64,000 nucleotides of DNA from an uncultured Paracoccaceae bacterium (GCA_947500055.1 CANMQO010000006.1:186001-250000), one strand, 5' to 3'. Numbered from the stretch's first letter, positions 18,300 through 27,043 are shown. The notes: generated by a model from the letters alone, not told the origin. Numbers and translations: made by a program.

Positions 18300-18729
18300 A
18301 ATCACCTGCCTTATCGACCAATCCGTGCTTGACCGGGTTGTTCCAGCAATAATTCACATGCGCCGCAAAATCACCGTCATCCCGGATGTGATGCTCCCAG
18401 AACCTGCGCTGCCATATGCCTTTCTCACGCCGTTTGATATGGCTTTGCCGTCTCTCACCGCCGTTCATTTGCATTGAAAACCGGGCTTTGATCACGCTCC
18501 ACCGTTTGGAATACGCCGCATCGCCCGGGGGTAAGGTCCAGATGCAATGCATGTGGTCAGGCAAGACCACCCATGCATCTATCTGGAACGGGCACTCTCG
18601 CCGTGTTGTTCTGACCGCTGCGCGCAGCGTCTCTATCTCACGCACCAACAAATCTGATCCGCGTTGCGCCAGGTTAACCGTAAAGAATATTGTGGCACCC
18701 GGTCGGTGCAGGCGGCGATAACGCGACAT
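18265..18729 (-). CDS. REP-associated tyrosine transposase (RAYT, Y1/IS200-like)
   Basis: About 154 residues from MSRYRRLHRPG; a start 21 bases upstream is possible. HUH-type motif DHMHCIW lies near residue 60, and the RAYT signature GIWQRRFWEH followed by NNPVKHGLV comes near 105-140. RAYTs are single-stranded-DNA transposases that recognise GTAG-headed REP hairpins. Here the gene is flanked by such hairpins at 18239 (downstream) and 18787 (upstream), and two more sit at 14950 and 16902. All expected core motifs are present, so it may be active. Confidence 0.92.
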   Translation of the reverse strand: MSRYRRLHRPGATIFFTVNLAQRGSDLLVREIETLRAAVRTTRRECPFQIDAWVVLPDHMHCIWTLPPGDAAYSKRWSVIKARFSMQMNGGERRQSHIKRREKGIWQRRFWEHHIRDDGDFAAHVNYCWNNPVKHGLVDKAGDWPYSSYHRDNP

Positions 18730-18786
18730 CAGACAGACATTGCCGGCCAATCATTAATGAATGGTGACGTGCAGCGGCGATGACCT

Positions 18787-18809
18787 GTAGTGTGTGCATT
18801 CATGCGCAC
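18787..18809. repeat. REP copy 4 upstream of the RAYT gene
   Basis: GTAG (18787-18790), one spacer base and GTGTGCATTCATGCGCAC (18792-18809), the same 18-mer as the other copies with one change, giving a G-T closing mismatch. It lacks the RAYT tail sequence. Its orientation is the same as copies 1-3. Confidence 0.85.
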
Positions 18810-18835
18810 CTGATCCGTGCCGATCACGGCCCTCC

Positions 18836-18993
18836 AATCCTTAACACTGCATTCACACATTCACCGCGCGCCGTGTTAACCCGGCCAAACGTCCCCAAAG
18901 GGGTCCGACGCAAGGCCGACGTTTTGCCGACGCATCGCCGACTGCCGAAATCGCCGCAAAACCTTGCGTTAAGGGATCTTGCAACGATTCGTG
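18836..18993 (+). promoter_or_regulatory. Conserved 11-bp-iteron leader element, copy A (upstream of rsgA)
   Basis: AATCCTTAAC, GTTAACCCG, GGGGTCCGACG, GCCGCAAAAC, CGTTAA and GATTCGTG occur in the same order as in copy B (32450-32588, minus strand). In the middle, CCGACG-type hexamers start at 18905, 18916, 18927 and 18938, exactly 11 bp apart; 27 bp (18916-18942) are identical to copy B. Helical-turn spacing suggests a protein-binding array. It faces rsgA. No described element is recognised. The rest of the 480-bp gap shows no gene; open frames there are low-quality. Confidence 0.6.
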
Positions 18994-19231
18994 AAAGGCA
19001 GGTGTTGCCCGCCCCTGCGCCCGCCACCGAACGTTGCGCGACCCGTGTTGCACCCTGTCCCCAAAGATGCCAAACTAGCAACAGCAACTTTGGAAAAAAG
19101 GAGGACAAATATGATTGTGCGATCCATCCTCCCGGTCCGGGTGCGCTGAAGCTATTTCCGTTCCCTCGTCCGGTCCCTGCTGGTAGGTTTGTGCCACCAG
19201 CCAACGCATTTCCTTTGACGAGGACACCCCA

Positions 19232-20263
19232 TTGACTGAACTGACACGCGACGCCCTAGGCTGGTCGCCCTTCTATATGTCCCAGCTTGAAATCGAAGAA
19301 CTGGAAACCCTAACCGCCGCCCGCATCAGCACGGTCCATCGTGACCGGGTGAACGCATTATCCGAAATCGGGCCGCTTGAGCTTACACTTGATCCCGGCA
19401 TTACCACCGCTGCCGTTGGCGTTGGTGACTGGGTGTTGTGCAATCCTTTCCAGCACCGGCTGGTCCGCGTGCTTGACCGCAAAACCGAGCTTAGCCGTGG
19501 CACCGAATATCATAGCGGTGACAAGCAGTTGATCGCGGCCAATATCGACACGCTGTTCATCACCACATCCTGCAACAACGATTTCAACTCGGCGCGATTG
19601 GAGCGCTATCTGGCCTTGGCGCATGATGCTTTGATCACGCCGGTCATCCTGATCACCAAGGCAGATGAGGCCGAAGATCCCGACGCCTATATCGACAAGG
19701 CGCGCAAGCTTGGCCGGGCGCTCGACGTGCTGGCAATCAATGCCAAATCGGACGATGTGGCGGGGCTGCTGGCGCCATGGTGCGGCAAGGGGCAGACCGT
19801 TGCGCTGACCGGCTCCTCTGGTGTGGGTAAAACCACGGTGGCGAACGCGCTCACCGGTGGAAACGCCGCAACGCAGGACATCCGCGAAGATGATGCACGT
19901 GGGCGGCATACGACAACGGGGCGGTCATTGCACCAGATCCCGGCAGGCGGTTGGCTGATCGACACGCCGGGCATGCGCGGGCTTGGGGTGGCAGAGGTCG
20001 CATATGGTATTGATGCGACATTTCCGGAAATTTCGGAACTCGCCGATCAATGTAAGTTCCGCGATTGCGAACACGAAACCGAGCCAGGCTGCGCCGTGCA
20101 GACCGCCATTCAATCGGGCGACATTGATCCTGACAGGCTGCGACGGTTCAAAAAGCTGAAGCGCGAAAACCAATATGCGACCGAAACCATCGCGCAGGCG
20201 CGTGATCGGTACAAAAAATTCGGCAAAATGGTGAAAACCGCCCAAAACAAGAAGAAGCGCTGA
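19232..20263 (+). CDS. rsgA: Small ribosomal subunit biogenesis GTPase RsgA
   Basis: 343 residues from a TTG start with GAGGA at good spacing. An OB-fold N-domain is followed by the circularly permuted GTPase: G4 ITKAD (about 140), then G1 GSSGVGKTT (about 197), then G3 DTPGMRG (about 250). A zinc-binding domain follows (CKFRDCEHETEPGC). RsgA checks 30S maturation at the decoding site. A conserved iteron-bearing leader element lies upstream and a 26-bp palindrome downstream. Confidence 0.95.
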   Translation: MTELTRDALGWSPFYMSQLEIEELETLTAARISTVHRDRVNALSEIGPLELTLDPGITTAAVGVGDWVLCNPFQHRLVRVLDRKTELSRGTEYHSGDKQLIAANIDTLFITTSCNNDFNSARLERYLALAHDALITPVILITKADEAEDPDAYIDKARKLGRALDVLAINAKSDDVAGLLAPWCGKGQTVALTGSSGVGKTTVANALTGGNAATQDIREDDARGRHTTTGRSLHQIPAGGWLIDTPGMRGLGVAEVAYGIDATFPEISELADQCKFRDCEHETEPGCAVQTAIQSGDIDPDRLRRFKKLKRENQYATETIAQARDRYKKFGKMVKTAQNKKKR

Positions 20264-20286
20264 GAAAAACCGCAAGCGCGCATTCA

Positions 20287-20312
20287 GTAAGATGGGTTTA
20301 AACCCATCTTAC
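20287..20312. terminator. Bidirectional terminator palindrome between rsgA and the phosphatase gene
   Basis: GTAAGATGGGTTT followed by its exact complement AAACCCATCTTAC forms a perfect 26-bp palindrome between two convergent genes. There is no long T tract on either strand. Confidence 0.65.
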
Positions 20313-20318
20313 GTTTGA

Positions 20319-20792
20319 TCACCCTTGCCATGCCCAACGCATCTGGGCATCAGTCTCCACCGCGCAAGGCCTGACCGCACGCAACCGTGCCAAGGCTGCC
20401 TCGGGCTCTTCGCCAGCCGCGATCATCAGCCGCAGACACATCATCCCTGACCGTCCACACCCACCGAAACAATGGACCAGCACCCTGTCGCCCCGCGACA
20501 GGACGGTGCGTACCCGATCGCGGACCAGAGGCCAGTCCAGATCCTCTGGCACACCGAAATCCGGCACAGGCAAATGCAGCCAACCGATACCGGCATTCGC
20601 CAGATCGTTGCCAAGGCTACCCGCACCTTTGCGTGCCAATTCCGCTTGTGTGGTCATTGAAAGCACCAACCGCGGATGCCAGTCCGACAACCGCAGCCAG
20701 TCCGTGTGATAATGCCGCGTGCGGCCGGGAATCGGGCTGATCCCCAACACCCCGCCGCCCACGGACAAGCTATGGATCACAAACTCAGGCAA
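20319..20792 (-). CDS. Protein-tyrosine/dual-specificity phosphatase-like protein
   Basis: 157 residues. The P-loop HCFGGCGRSG (about residues 115-124) matches HCxxGxxRS, with catalytic cysteine and arginine. A general-acid aspartate probably lies in PVPDFGVPEDLDW. It is a cytoplasmic, small cysteine-based phosphatase; the substrate is unknown. Its start overlaps the stop of the ankyrin-repeat gene by 8 bases, so the two are likely coexpressed and perhaps functionally linked. Confidence 0.85.
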   Translation of the reverse strand: MPEFVIHSLSVGGGVLGISPIPGRTRHYHTDWLRLSDWHPRLVLSMTTQAELARKGAGSLGNDLANAGIGWLHLPVPDFGVPEDLDWPLVRDRVRTVLSRGDRVLVHCFGGCGRSGMMCLRLMIAAGEEPEAALARLRAVRPCAVETDAQMRWAWQG

Positions 20793-22323
20793 TGCCGTGC
20801 ACCACCACCTGGCCCGGATGCCTGGCCGCCCATTCGCTCAGAAACTCACCGACTTCAGGCTCCCCAGCCAGTTCGACTGCCCGTTTTGGCAAGGCCACAC
20901 CATGTTCCAGCGCCAGTTGCAAACAGCCAATGTGATCACGTTCCGCCCGATTTGGGCAATTCTCGGACCCGTGGATGATCGTGCTCAACAATGTCCCGCC
21001 AAAACCGTTGACGTGACTCAAATCCGGGCCGAGGCGCAGGAAGTAAGCGACCAGATCAGGAAGCCCCTCCCATCCGGCAACCTGCACCGGGGTCAACCCT
21101 TCGGTATCGGGCGTGTCCCAAGGGACACCGACGGCGACAAGCGCCTCAATATGCGTTTGCCTGTCGGGCAGCGCCAGCAACTCGCGCAGCACATTTTTGA
21201 ACGCCTGCGGCACCTTATGCATGTCGATCCAACGATCCTTCACGATCTTGCCCTGGGCGCAATCGGCCAAAATCTGTTCTTCGGGCGAGAGTGCGGGAAC
21301 CGGTCCAACGGTCTGCAATCGGTCGCGCAGCGCGTCATTGCCAAAGATGCAGGCCGCCGCATATGCGCTGGCCCCTTGCCACTGCACCGTCGGATCAGCG
21401 CCGGCCCCAAGCAGCAGATCAATCATTGGCAAACCGGCATGACGGCGGGCGGCCTGAAACAAGGCGGGGATTACCCATGGTGCCTCTCCCCCTGTCTCGC
21501 CGGCGGCAAACTCATTTGGATCAGCGCCAGCGTCCAGCAGCATCTGCACCGCCGCCAGATCATGAAAATCCATCGCTCGCAGCAAGGCATTTGTCCCTTT
21601 CGGATTGGCCCCGTGATCCAACAACAGCTTCAGCCCATCGCGATGGCCCAGTTCGGTGGCGTGATAAAGGCTTTCATTGTCATTGGGATCAGCACCGTTT
21701 TCCAGCAGCCAACGTCCCAGCGGCAGGTTTCCGGCATGGCCGATCGCGCCATATAGGGCAGACAAAAGGTGATCACTGCCCGGATGCGGCGGAAATCCAT
21801 CATTCACGTCGGCCCCGTGGGCAACAAGCAATTCGGCAATCGCGATCATGTCGGCCTCTTTCTCGGGCCAGATTGTCAGCATCTTCGAAAAAGCCAAGTG
21901 CAGGATCGGGCGCCGGGGTCCGCGCCTGCGCGTCGCGGCACCTGGGTCATCGGCAATGACGCGGCGCACGGCGGCCAGATCATAAAGGGCAACCTGCAAG
22001 CCAAAAGCACCGTCGGCCAGATCGGGCATATCCCACATCAGTTGCTGTACAACCTGTACCTGACCATGGAAAATCGCCATCTTGAACCGTTGTTGCCGCG
22101 CCGCACGGTCCATGCCCTGCGTTTCGACTGCAAGTTTCAGCTGAGGCCAGCTTGCAAAGCTGTTTTCGCGCGCAATCACATGCAGGAAATCCGCGCGTTT
22201 GAGCGGTCCTGCATCACGCGGTTTGACGACATCCACGCGCATGATCGCATCGCGCTCGCCACTCTGGTACTGTTTTTGAAGGGTTTTCGCCTGTCTGCGC
22301 AGGCCATCAAGCGTATCTGTCAT
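20785..22323 (-). CDS. Ankyrin-repeat protein
   Basis: About 512 residues from MTDTLDGLRRQAKTL, preceded by GAGGAAG; the frame is open further upstream. Several ankyrin units are visible (LLVAHGADVNDGFP, GRWLLENGADPND, LLLDHGANPKGTN, QMLLDAGADPNEF, LLLGAGADP), mainly between residues 190 and 370. No signal peptide or membrane segment is seen. It is probably a protein-interaction scaffold. The only clue to its role is the overlapping phosphatase gene downstream. Confidence 0.88.
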   Translation of the reverse strand: MTDTLDGLRRQAKTLQKQYQSGERDAIMRVDVVKPRDAGPLKRADFLHVIARENSFASWPQLKLAVETQGMDRAARQQRFKMAIFHGQVQVVQQLMWDMPDLADGAFGLQVALYDLAAVRRVIADDPGAATRRRGPRRPILHLAFSKMLTIWPEKEADMIAIAELLVAHGADVNDGFPPHPGSDHLLSALYGAIGHAGNLPLGRWLLENGADPNDNESLYHATELGHRDGLKLLLDHGANPKGTNALLRAMDFHDLAAVQMLLDAGADPNEFAAGETGGEAPWVIPALFQAARRHAGLPMIDLLLGAGADPTVQWQGASAYAAACIFGNDALRDRLQTVGPVPALSPEEQILADCAQGKIVKDRWIDMHKVPQAFKNVLRELLALPDRQTHIEALVAVGVPWDTPDTEGLTPVQVAGWEGLPDLVAYFLRLGPDLSHVNGFGGTLLSTIIHGSENCPNRAERDHIGCLQLALEHGVALPKRAVELAGEPEVGEFLSEWAARHPGQVVVHGIA

Positions 22324-22534
22324 TGGCTTCCTCATGACAAAAGCCCGCCGGTTCGCTAATCCGGGCAAATGAGAAAGACCACGTAAAGGTCAGTCTGGGA
22401 CCGTCATTGGGTGCTTGCGCTTTCCGCGAACCTGGGTGCCGCCCAACGCGACACCCGATCCACTACCGTAATATGGTTTCCGGTTCAACCGCAGCATGCC
22501 GAAAATGGGTATCGGCAGAAGCAAAGTTGGATGC

Positions 22535-22640
22535 CTAAAGCGTTATGCGAAAAACCTGAATCACCTAACGCTTCCTGAAATCGACGATTTCAACGCGTTA
22601 GGCGATACGGGATGTCTCAGGTATTTCCTCAAAGGCTGTT
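22535..22640. repeat. Short dispersed intergenic element, two diverged copies
   Basis: 22535-22573 contains TAAAGCGTTATGCG and TGAATCACCTAACGCTT; 22591-22640 contains GCGTTAGGCGATAC and TCAGGTATTTCCTC. The second matches 49926-49977 over about 46 bp with few changes. The first matches the reverse complement of 55983-56013. These are intergenic only. The role is unknown. Confidence 0.6.
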
Positions 22641-22825
22641 AAGCGGCATCATTCCCGATAGCCATGACCTCACTAAAAAGCGGCCACTGCGATCTTTTGG
22701 GCCACAAGTCAACAGGTCGGCAAAATACCAGCCAGCCTGAAGCAACATGATATGGAAGCAACGCCAAGCCGCAGCGTCACGGCCCTGACCGGTGTCACCA
22801 CCTTTGCCGCCGTCGCAACGCGCAA

Positions 22826-22871
22826 CCAGACTTTTTGAAAAAGTCTGGATCAAATCCTTTAAAAGGATTTG
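22826..22871. repeat. Twin hairpins upstream of dnaX (twin-hairpin locus 3)
   Basis: CCAGACTTTTT-g-AAAAAGTCTGG (22826-22848) is followed two bases later by CAAATCCTTT-a-AAAGGATTTG (22851-22871), both perfect. There is no gene ending nearby, so a simple terminator role is less obvious here than at the other loci. Confidence 0.65.
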
Positions 22872-22950
22872 CCCGCTCTGCCGGTAACCACGGTGGACCA
22901 TTCAATCCACCGCGCTTAGGCTCTGCCGGTATCCGATTCCAAGGCGCAAC

Positions 22951-24696
22951 ATGAACGATCAACCTCAATACCAAGTGCTTGCTCGCAAGTATCGCCCTGA
23001 AACCTTTGCTGATCTGGTCGGGCAGGACGCCATGGTGCGCACATTGCGCAACGCGTTTGAGGCCGACCGCATCGCCCAGGCCTTTATGATGACGGGCATC
23101 CGCGGCACAGGCAAAACCACCACCGCCCGGATCATCGCAAAGGGGATGAACTGTATCGGCCCCGATGGCACCGGCAAGCCCACAACCGACCCGTGCGGCG
23201 AATGCGAGCATTGTGTTGCGATCATGGAGGGCCGCCATGTCGACGTGATGGAAATGGATGCGGCCTCGCGCACCGGGGTCGGCGATATCCGCGAGATCAT
23301 CGACAGCGTCCATTATCGCGCCGCCTCGGCCCGCTACAAGATCTACATTATCGACGAGGTGCATATGCTGTCCAAGAACGCGTTCAACGCGCTCTTGAAG
23401 ACACTCGAGGAACCGCCAGCACATGTGAAGTTCATCTTCGCCACCACGGAAATCAGGCAGGTGCCGGTCACTGTCCTCTCCCGCTGCCAGCGATTTGACC
23501 TCCGCCGGATCGAGCCGGAAGCGCAGATTGGCCTGTTACGCAAGATCGCCACCGCCGAAGGCGCCGAAATCACCGATGAAGCGCTCGCCCTGATCACCCG
23601 CGCGGCCGAAGGATCCGCCCGCGATGCGCAGTCATTGCTCGATCAGGCGATCAGTCACGGTGCCGGGGAAACAACGGCGGAGCAGGTCCGTGCCATGCTG
23701 GGGCTGGCGGACCGGGGTCGTGTGCTGGACCTGTTTGATATGATCCTGAAGGGCGAGGCGGCAGCCGCCCTTACCGAACTTTCGGCCCAATATGCCGACG
23801 GGGCCGACCCGATGGCAGTGCTGCGCGATCTGGCGGAGGTCTGCCACTGGGTCAGCGTTGTCAAAATCACGCCGGAAGCCGCCGAAGACCCCACCATCAG
23901 CCCTGATGAGCGGTCGCGCGGGCAGGCCATGGCGGAAACCCTGCCAATGCGGGTCCTGTCACGGATGTGGCAGATGCTGCTGAAAGCGCTGGACGAAGTT
24001 GCCATGGCCCCTAACGCCATGATGGCTGCCGAAATGGCGGTTATTCGATTGACTCATGTTGCCGACCTGCCCAGCCCCGAGGAACTGGTCAAGAAGCTGC
24101 AGGATGCCACGCCACCAACGGGTGGATCCCCGGGCGGCAGATCAGCGCCGCAGGGTGGCAGCACAATGGCGATGTCCAGCACCCCTGCCCCGACACGTGG
24201 CGGATCGGCGGGGCCCTCTGCCACCGGGGCACAGGCTGCTATTGCCCTCGACAGTGACGCGCTGCAGCACTACGCCCAGTTTGACGATGTGATCGAACTG
24301 ATCCGCGCCCATCGTGACGTAAAGCTGTTGGTGGAGGTCGAAACCGGTCTGCGGCTGGTCAGCTACAAACCCGGCCGGATCGAGGTGAACCCGACATCAA
24401 ACGCCGCCCCTGATCTGACCCAAAGACTGGGCGCGCGGCTGCAAGCCTGGACCGGCAATCGCTGGGCGATCAGCATTGCCGAAGGGGGCGCGCCAACGAT
24501 TGCAGAGGTCAGGGACGCCGATGCCAATGCATTGCGGGCAGAAGCTGAAGAACACCCGCTTGTCCAAGCCGTGATCGCGGCCTTTCCCAGGGCCCGCATC
24601 ACCGAGATCCGTACAGAAGAAGAAAAAACGCAAGATGCATTCGAAGACGCCCTGCCCGAGGTTGACGAGGAGTGGGATCCATTCGACGACGATTGA
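22951..24696 (+). CDS. dnaX: DNA polymerase III subunit gamma/tau
   Basis: 581 residues. The AAA+ clamp-loader core has Walker A GIRGTGKTT (about 50), a four-Cys zinc module (CGECEHC and upstream Cys, about 67-92), Walker B IIDEVHML and sensor/SRC motif VLSRCQRFDLRR. Domains II-III follow, then a Gly/Ser/Pro-rich linker (about 385-420) and a C-terminal tau-like domain ending in an acidic tail. It loads the beta clamp and couples polymerase and helicase. It heads a dnaX-ybaB-recR cluster. No obvious slippery sequence for a short gamma form was noted. Confidence 0.96.
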   Translation: MNDQPQYQVLARKYRPETFADLVGQDAMVRTLRNAFEADRIAQAFMMTGIRGTGKTTTARIIAKGMNCIGPDGTGKPTTDPCGECEHCVAIMEGRHVDVMEMDAASRTGVGDIREIIDSVHYRAASARYKIYIIDEVHMLSKNAFNALLKTLEEPPAHVKFIFATTEIRQVPVTVLSRCQRFDLRRIEPEAQIGLLRKIATAEGAEITDEALALITRAAEGSARDAQSLLDQAISHGAGETTAEQVRAMLGLADRGRVLDLFDMILKGEAAAALTELSAQYADGADPMAVLRDLAEVCHWVSVVKITPEAAEDPTISPDERSRGQAMAETLPMRVLSRMWQMLLKALDEVAMAPNAMMAAEMAVIRLTHVADLPSPEELVKKLQDATPPTGGSPGGRSAPQGGSTMAMSSTPAPTRGGSAGPSATGAQAAIALDSDALQHYAQFDDVIELIRAHRDVKLLVEVETGLRLVSYKPGRIEVNPTSNAAPDLTQRLGARLQAWTGNRWAISIAEGGAPTIAEVRDADANALRAEAEEHPLVQAVIAAFPRARITEIRTEEEKTQDAFEDALPEVDEEWDPFDDD

Positions 24697-25061
24697 TCTG
24701 GATATGCCTGATCGGTGCACCCAACCTTGCCTGGGCCGGGATATGTGACAAGCAGCGTCCGAATTGGGATGGCGCCCCTGTTTCGCCGTGGGCAGAAATG
24801 CTGGCGCTTTTCCAGACACCGCTGGCCATTTTCCTGATCCTGACAACAGCATTGGCCGTCAGGCTGCGCAATCAATGGCTTGGACTGGCCGTGGTTGTTG
24901 GGTGGAGCAGCTACACAATGCTGATGACAACAACGGATATCCGGGCCGCCGCGATCGCAGAAGGATGCGCGGGACAGCCAACCCTCTTTATCGGCGCGAT
25001 TGCGGCACTCTGTATCACGGTGGTGCTTTATACTGCACCTCTGCCGAAACGGCAGCGCTGA
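24693..25061 (+). CDS. Small membrane protein of unknown function in the dnaX-recR cluster
   Basis: About 122 residues if started at the TTG overlapping the dnaX stop (MIWICLIGAPNLAWAG); a GTG 21 bases upstream is the alternative. It has a signal-like N-terminus, then two or three hydrophobic helices (LFQTPLAIFLILTTALAV, LGLAVVVGWSSYTMLM, TLFIGAIAALCITVVLY). Two cysteines (CDKQRP, EGCAG) may face the periplasm. No family is recognised. Composition and helix pattern suggest a real gene, though it lacks a well-spaced ribosome site. Confidence 0.6.
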   Translation: MIWICLIGAPNLAWAGICDKQRPNWDGAPVSPWAEMLALFQTPLAIFLILTTALAVRLRNQWLGLAVVVGWSSYTMLMTTTDIRAAAIAEGCAGQPTLFIGAIAALCITVVLYTAPLPKRQR

Positions 25062-25150
25062 GCCAGGCGCCGCGTCAATCGCCGTGCAAGCGCTTGCGGG
25101 CAGACGGCCAAACGCCTATCTCTGATCCAACTTCAGTGAGGAGAAATCGA

Positions 25151-25495
25151 ATGCTCAAAGGACTTGGTGGGCTTGGCGACATGGCCAAGATGATGAAACA
25201 GGCACAGGAAATGCAGGGCAAGATGGCCCAGATGCAGGACCATCTGGACAACGTCATTGTCACCGGCGAAAGCGGCGCCGGTTTGGTCAAAGCCACGGCA
25301 ACAGCCAAGGGCGAGCTCAAGGGGCTCGACATCGACCCGTCGATCTTCAATGGCGACGACAAGGAAGTGGTCGAAGATCTGATCCTTGCGGCGATCAAGG
25401 ATGCGCAAGGGAAGGCCAATGACCGCGCACAGGAAGAAATGGCAAAGATGACCGAGGGGCTTGGCCTTCCTCCCGGCATGAAGCTGCCATTCTAG
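25151..25495 (+). CDS. ybaB: YbaB/EbfC nucleoid-associated protein
   Basis: 114 residues from the ATG at 25151 with AGGAG upstream. [20 protein letters not shown] begins the long amphipathic helix, and [20 protein letters not shown] is the family beta core. The tail [12 protein letters not shown] is conserved. It binds DNA as a tweezer-like dimer. The dnaX-ybaB-recR order is classical. Confidence 0.96.
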   Translation: MLKGLGGLGDMAKMMKQAQEMQGKMAQMQDHLDNVIVTGESGAGLVKATATAKGELKGLDIDPSIFNGDDKEVVEDLILAAIKDAQGKANDRAQEEMAKMTEGLGLPPGMKLPF

Positions 25496-25506
25496 TCGCA
25501 ACAGCA

Positions 25507-25563
25507 CACGAATTTTGTACAAAATTCGTGACGTCAGGAAAAAAATTCGTCCGAATTTTTTTC
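25507..25563. terminator. Twin hairpins between ybaB and recR (twin-hairpin locus 4)
   Basis: CACGAATTTTGT and its exact complement (25507-25530) are followed by GAAAAAAATTCG-tc-CGAATTTTTTTC (25538-25563). The second hairpin ends in T7, compatible with intrinsic termination or attenuation between ybaB and recR. It ends only 20 bp before the recR start. Confidence 0.65.
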
Positions 25564-25583
25564 ACCCCCCGAGCGGTAACCTC

Positions 25584-26177
25584 ATGAGCAATAGCAATGA
25601 AGACCTTGATCACCTGATCGCGCTGATGGCCAAGTTGCCGGGCCTTGGCCCCAGATCGGCGCGGCGGGCCGTTTTGCATCTGATCAAGAAACGTAGCCTG
25701 CAGCTGATCCCTCTGGCCGAGGCGATGCATCGGGTCGGGTCGACCGTGCGCGAATGCCTAAACTGCGGCAATGTCTGCACCACCGATATCTGCGATATCT
25801 GCCAGTCCGAAAAACGCGCCATCGGACAGATTTGCGTGGTCGAGGATGTGGCGGACCTTTGGGCAATGGAGCGCAGCGCCGTCTTCAAAGGCCGCTACCA
25901 TGTGCTGGGTGGAACACTCTCGGCACTGGATGCCGTCGGACCGGAGGAACTGCGCATTCCCAAGCTGCTTGACCGGATTGTCACAGAGCAGGTGACCGAG
26001 GTTATTCTTGCCCTTGGCGCCACGATCGATGGTCAGACGACTGCGCATTACATCGCCGACCAGTTGCCCGGCGTGACCGTAACATCGTTGGCACAGGGTG
26101 TACCGGTTGGCGGCGAGTTGGATTATCTGGATGACGGCACGATCACCGCCGCACTCAATGCGCGCAAAGCGCTTTAG
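25584..26177 (+). CDS. recR: Recombination mediator protein RecR
   Basis: 197 residues from [15 protein letters not shown], the internal Met that fits family length. A helix-hairpin-helix ([12 protein letters not shown]) is followed by a four-Cys zinc finger ([16 protein letters not shown], about 57-72) and a Toprim domain beginning [14 protein letters not shown]. With RecFO it loads RecA at gaps. Its stop overlaps that of the convergent extensin-like gene. Confidence 0.96.
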   Translation: MSNSNEDLDHLIALMAKLPGLGPRSARRAVLHLIKKRSLQLIPLAEAMHRVGSTVRECLNCGNVCTTDICDICQSEKRAIGQICVVEDVADLWAMERSAVFKGRYHVLGGTLSALDAVGPEELRIPKLLDRIVTEQVTEVILALGATIDGQTTAHYIADQLPGVTVTSLAQGVPVGGELDYLDDGTITAALNARKAL

Positions 26178-27043
26178 CGGCAATATGTGCCGCTGCGATA
26201 ACGTGCCGTGTCAAAGTGAAAATGATCCCTGTGAAACCGGTTCGACTCTGGCCCCAGCACGGTACCAAACGGGCCACAGGCAGCACGCCACATCTGGCGC
26301 AGCTGCGCCCCATCGTCCGGGGAGTTCCAATCGGTCAGCAGCGTCATTTCCGATCCATCGCGCAATCTGATCCCCGCGATATCAATCGCCCGGCCAAATG
26401 AGTGTTCCGAGAGCCGCGCGCCGGGCTGATTGTTGCGGGTTCGGCAGGCGTAATGTGACACCACACGCAAGGAAGACACACCGCCGCCCTCGCCGCCCAC
26501 CGCAGGCAGAACCCCCCGCTCCACCCATGTTTTCAGCGCCGAAGCGGTACGACAATCAATGGTCGCACGCGGGCTCAGCGCCACACCGGCAACGGAGCGC
26601 ACTTTGACGGCCCCTTCGATGCCGCAGGCACCGCGCCCATTGACCCGGCCAAGGGTGGTGCCCTGAATTTCGGGGTCGCCGCAGACCTGCCCACGCAGCC
26701 TGGCGAGGCGTCGTTCCTCGGCCGCGGCCTCAATTGATGCGGGTCGGATGGTTGGGCGTTGTGATTGGGCGACGGCGTTGGGACTGAAAGCAAAAAGCCC
26801 CTGTTCCGCCCGAAAAACAGGGCGGGTTTGCGCGCCAAACGCCAGATCGGGGCGCGTATACGGCCGGGCTTGAGGACGGATAATGTCGTCTGCCAATTTC
26901 GCAGCGACCGAGCCGCGTGCAATCGGTCTGATCGCTGGCTCCGCAATCTCTTGTCCCGCCCCGCCCCTAAGCACTGGACGCACATCCTGCGCCTGCACCG
27001 CGCCCGCCAGAAAGCAGGCCAGCAGACCCGCCCAGCGCATCAC
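26174..27043 (-). CDS. Extensin-like C-terminal domain protein, secreted
   Basis: 289 residues with a signal peptide [19 protein letters not shown]. The C-terminal extensin-like domain contains [18 protein letters not shown] and [15 protein letters not shown]; its His/Asp pattern resembles D,D/L,D-peptidase-like metal sites, so a cell-wall hydrolase role is possible but unproven. Four or more cysteines suggest periplasmic disulfides. Its start overlaps the tyrA stop, making it the third gene of a hisC-tyrA unit. Confidence 0.85.
   Translation of the reverse strand: MMRWAGLLACFLAGAVQAQDVRPVLRGGAGQEIAEPAIRPIARGSVAAKLADDIIRPQARPYTRPDLAFGAQTRPVFRAEQGLFAFSPNAVAQSQRPTIRPASIEAAAEERRLARLRGQVCGDPEIQGTTLGRVNGRGACGIEGAVKVRSVAGVALSPRATIDCRTASALKTWVERGVLPAVGGEGGGVSSLRVVSHYACRTRNNQPGARLSEHSFGRAIDIAGIRLRDGSEMTLLTDWNSPDDGAQLRQMWRAACGPFGTVLGPESNRFHRDHFHFDTARYRSGTYCR

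Larger units (their letters stand above)
22324..22950. other. Gene-free region before dnaX
   Basis: About 620 bp with no convincing gene. It holds two copies of a short dispersed element (22535-22573 and 22591-22640) and a twin hairpin (22826-22871). No tRNA or riboswitch pattern was recognised. The dnaX promoter must lie here or upstream of the hairpins. Confidence 0.6.

Noticed and set aside
14944..18809. Insertion sequence with terminal inverted repeats and target duplication
   Set aside because: No flanking inverted repeats or target duplications were seen; the transposase is of the RAYT type and its repeats are REP hairpins in the same orientation.
18905..18943. Regular 11-bp repeats as a CRISPR array
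   Set aside because: Units are 6 bp with 5-bp spacers, far below CRISPR repeat and spacer size, and no cas gene is present.
18824..19204. Open frame of 126 codons on the minus strand in the RAYT-rsgA gap
   Set aside because: Low-complexity Gly/Ala/Arg-rich product overlapping the iteron element; no ribosome site and no family resemblance.
22369..22950. tRNA or riboswitch in the large gap before dnaX
   Set aside because: No cloverleaf, T-loop GTTCRANNC arrangement or known aptamer core was found.
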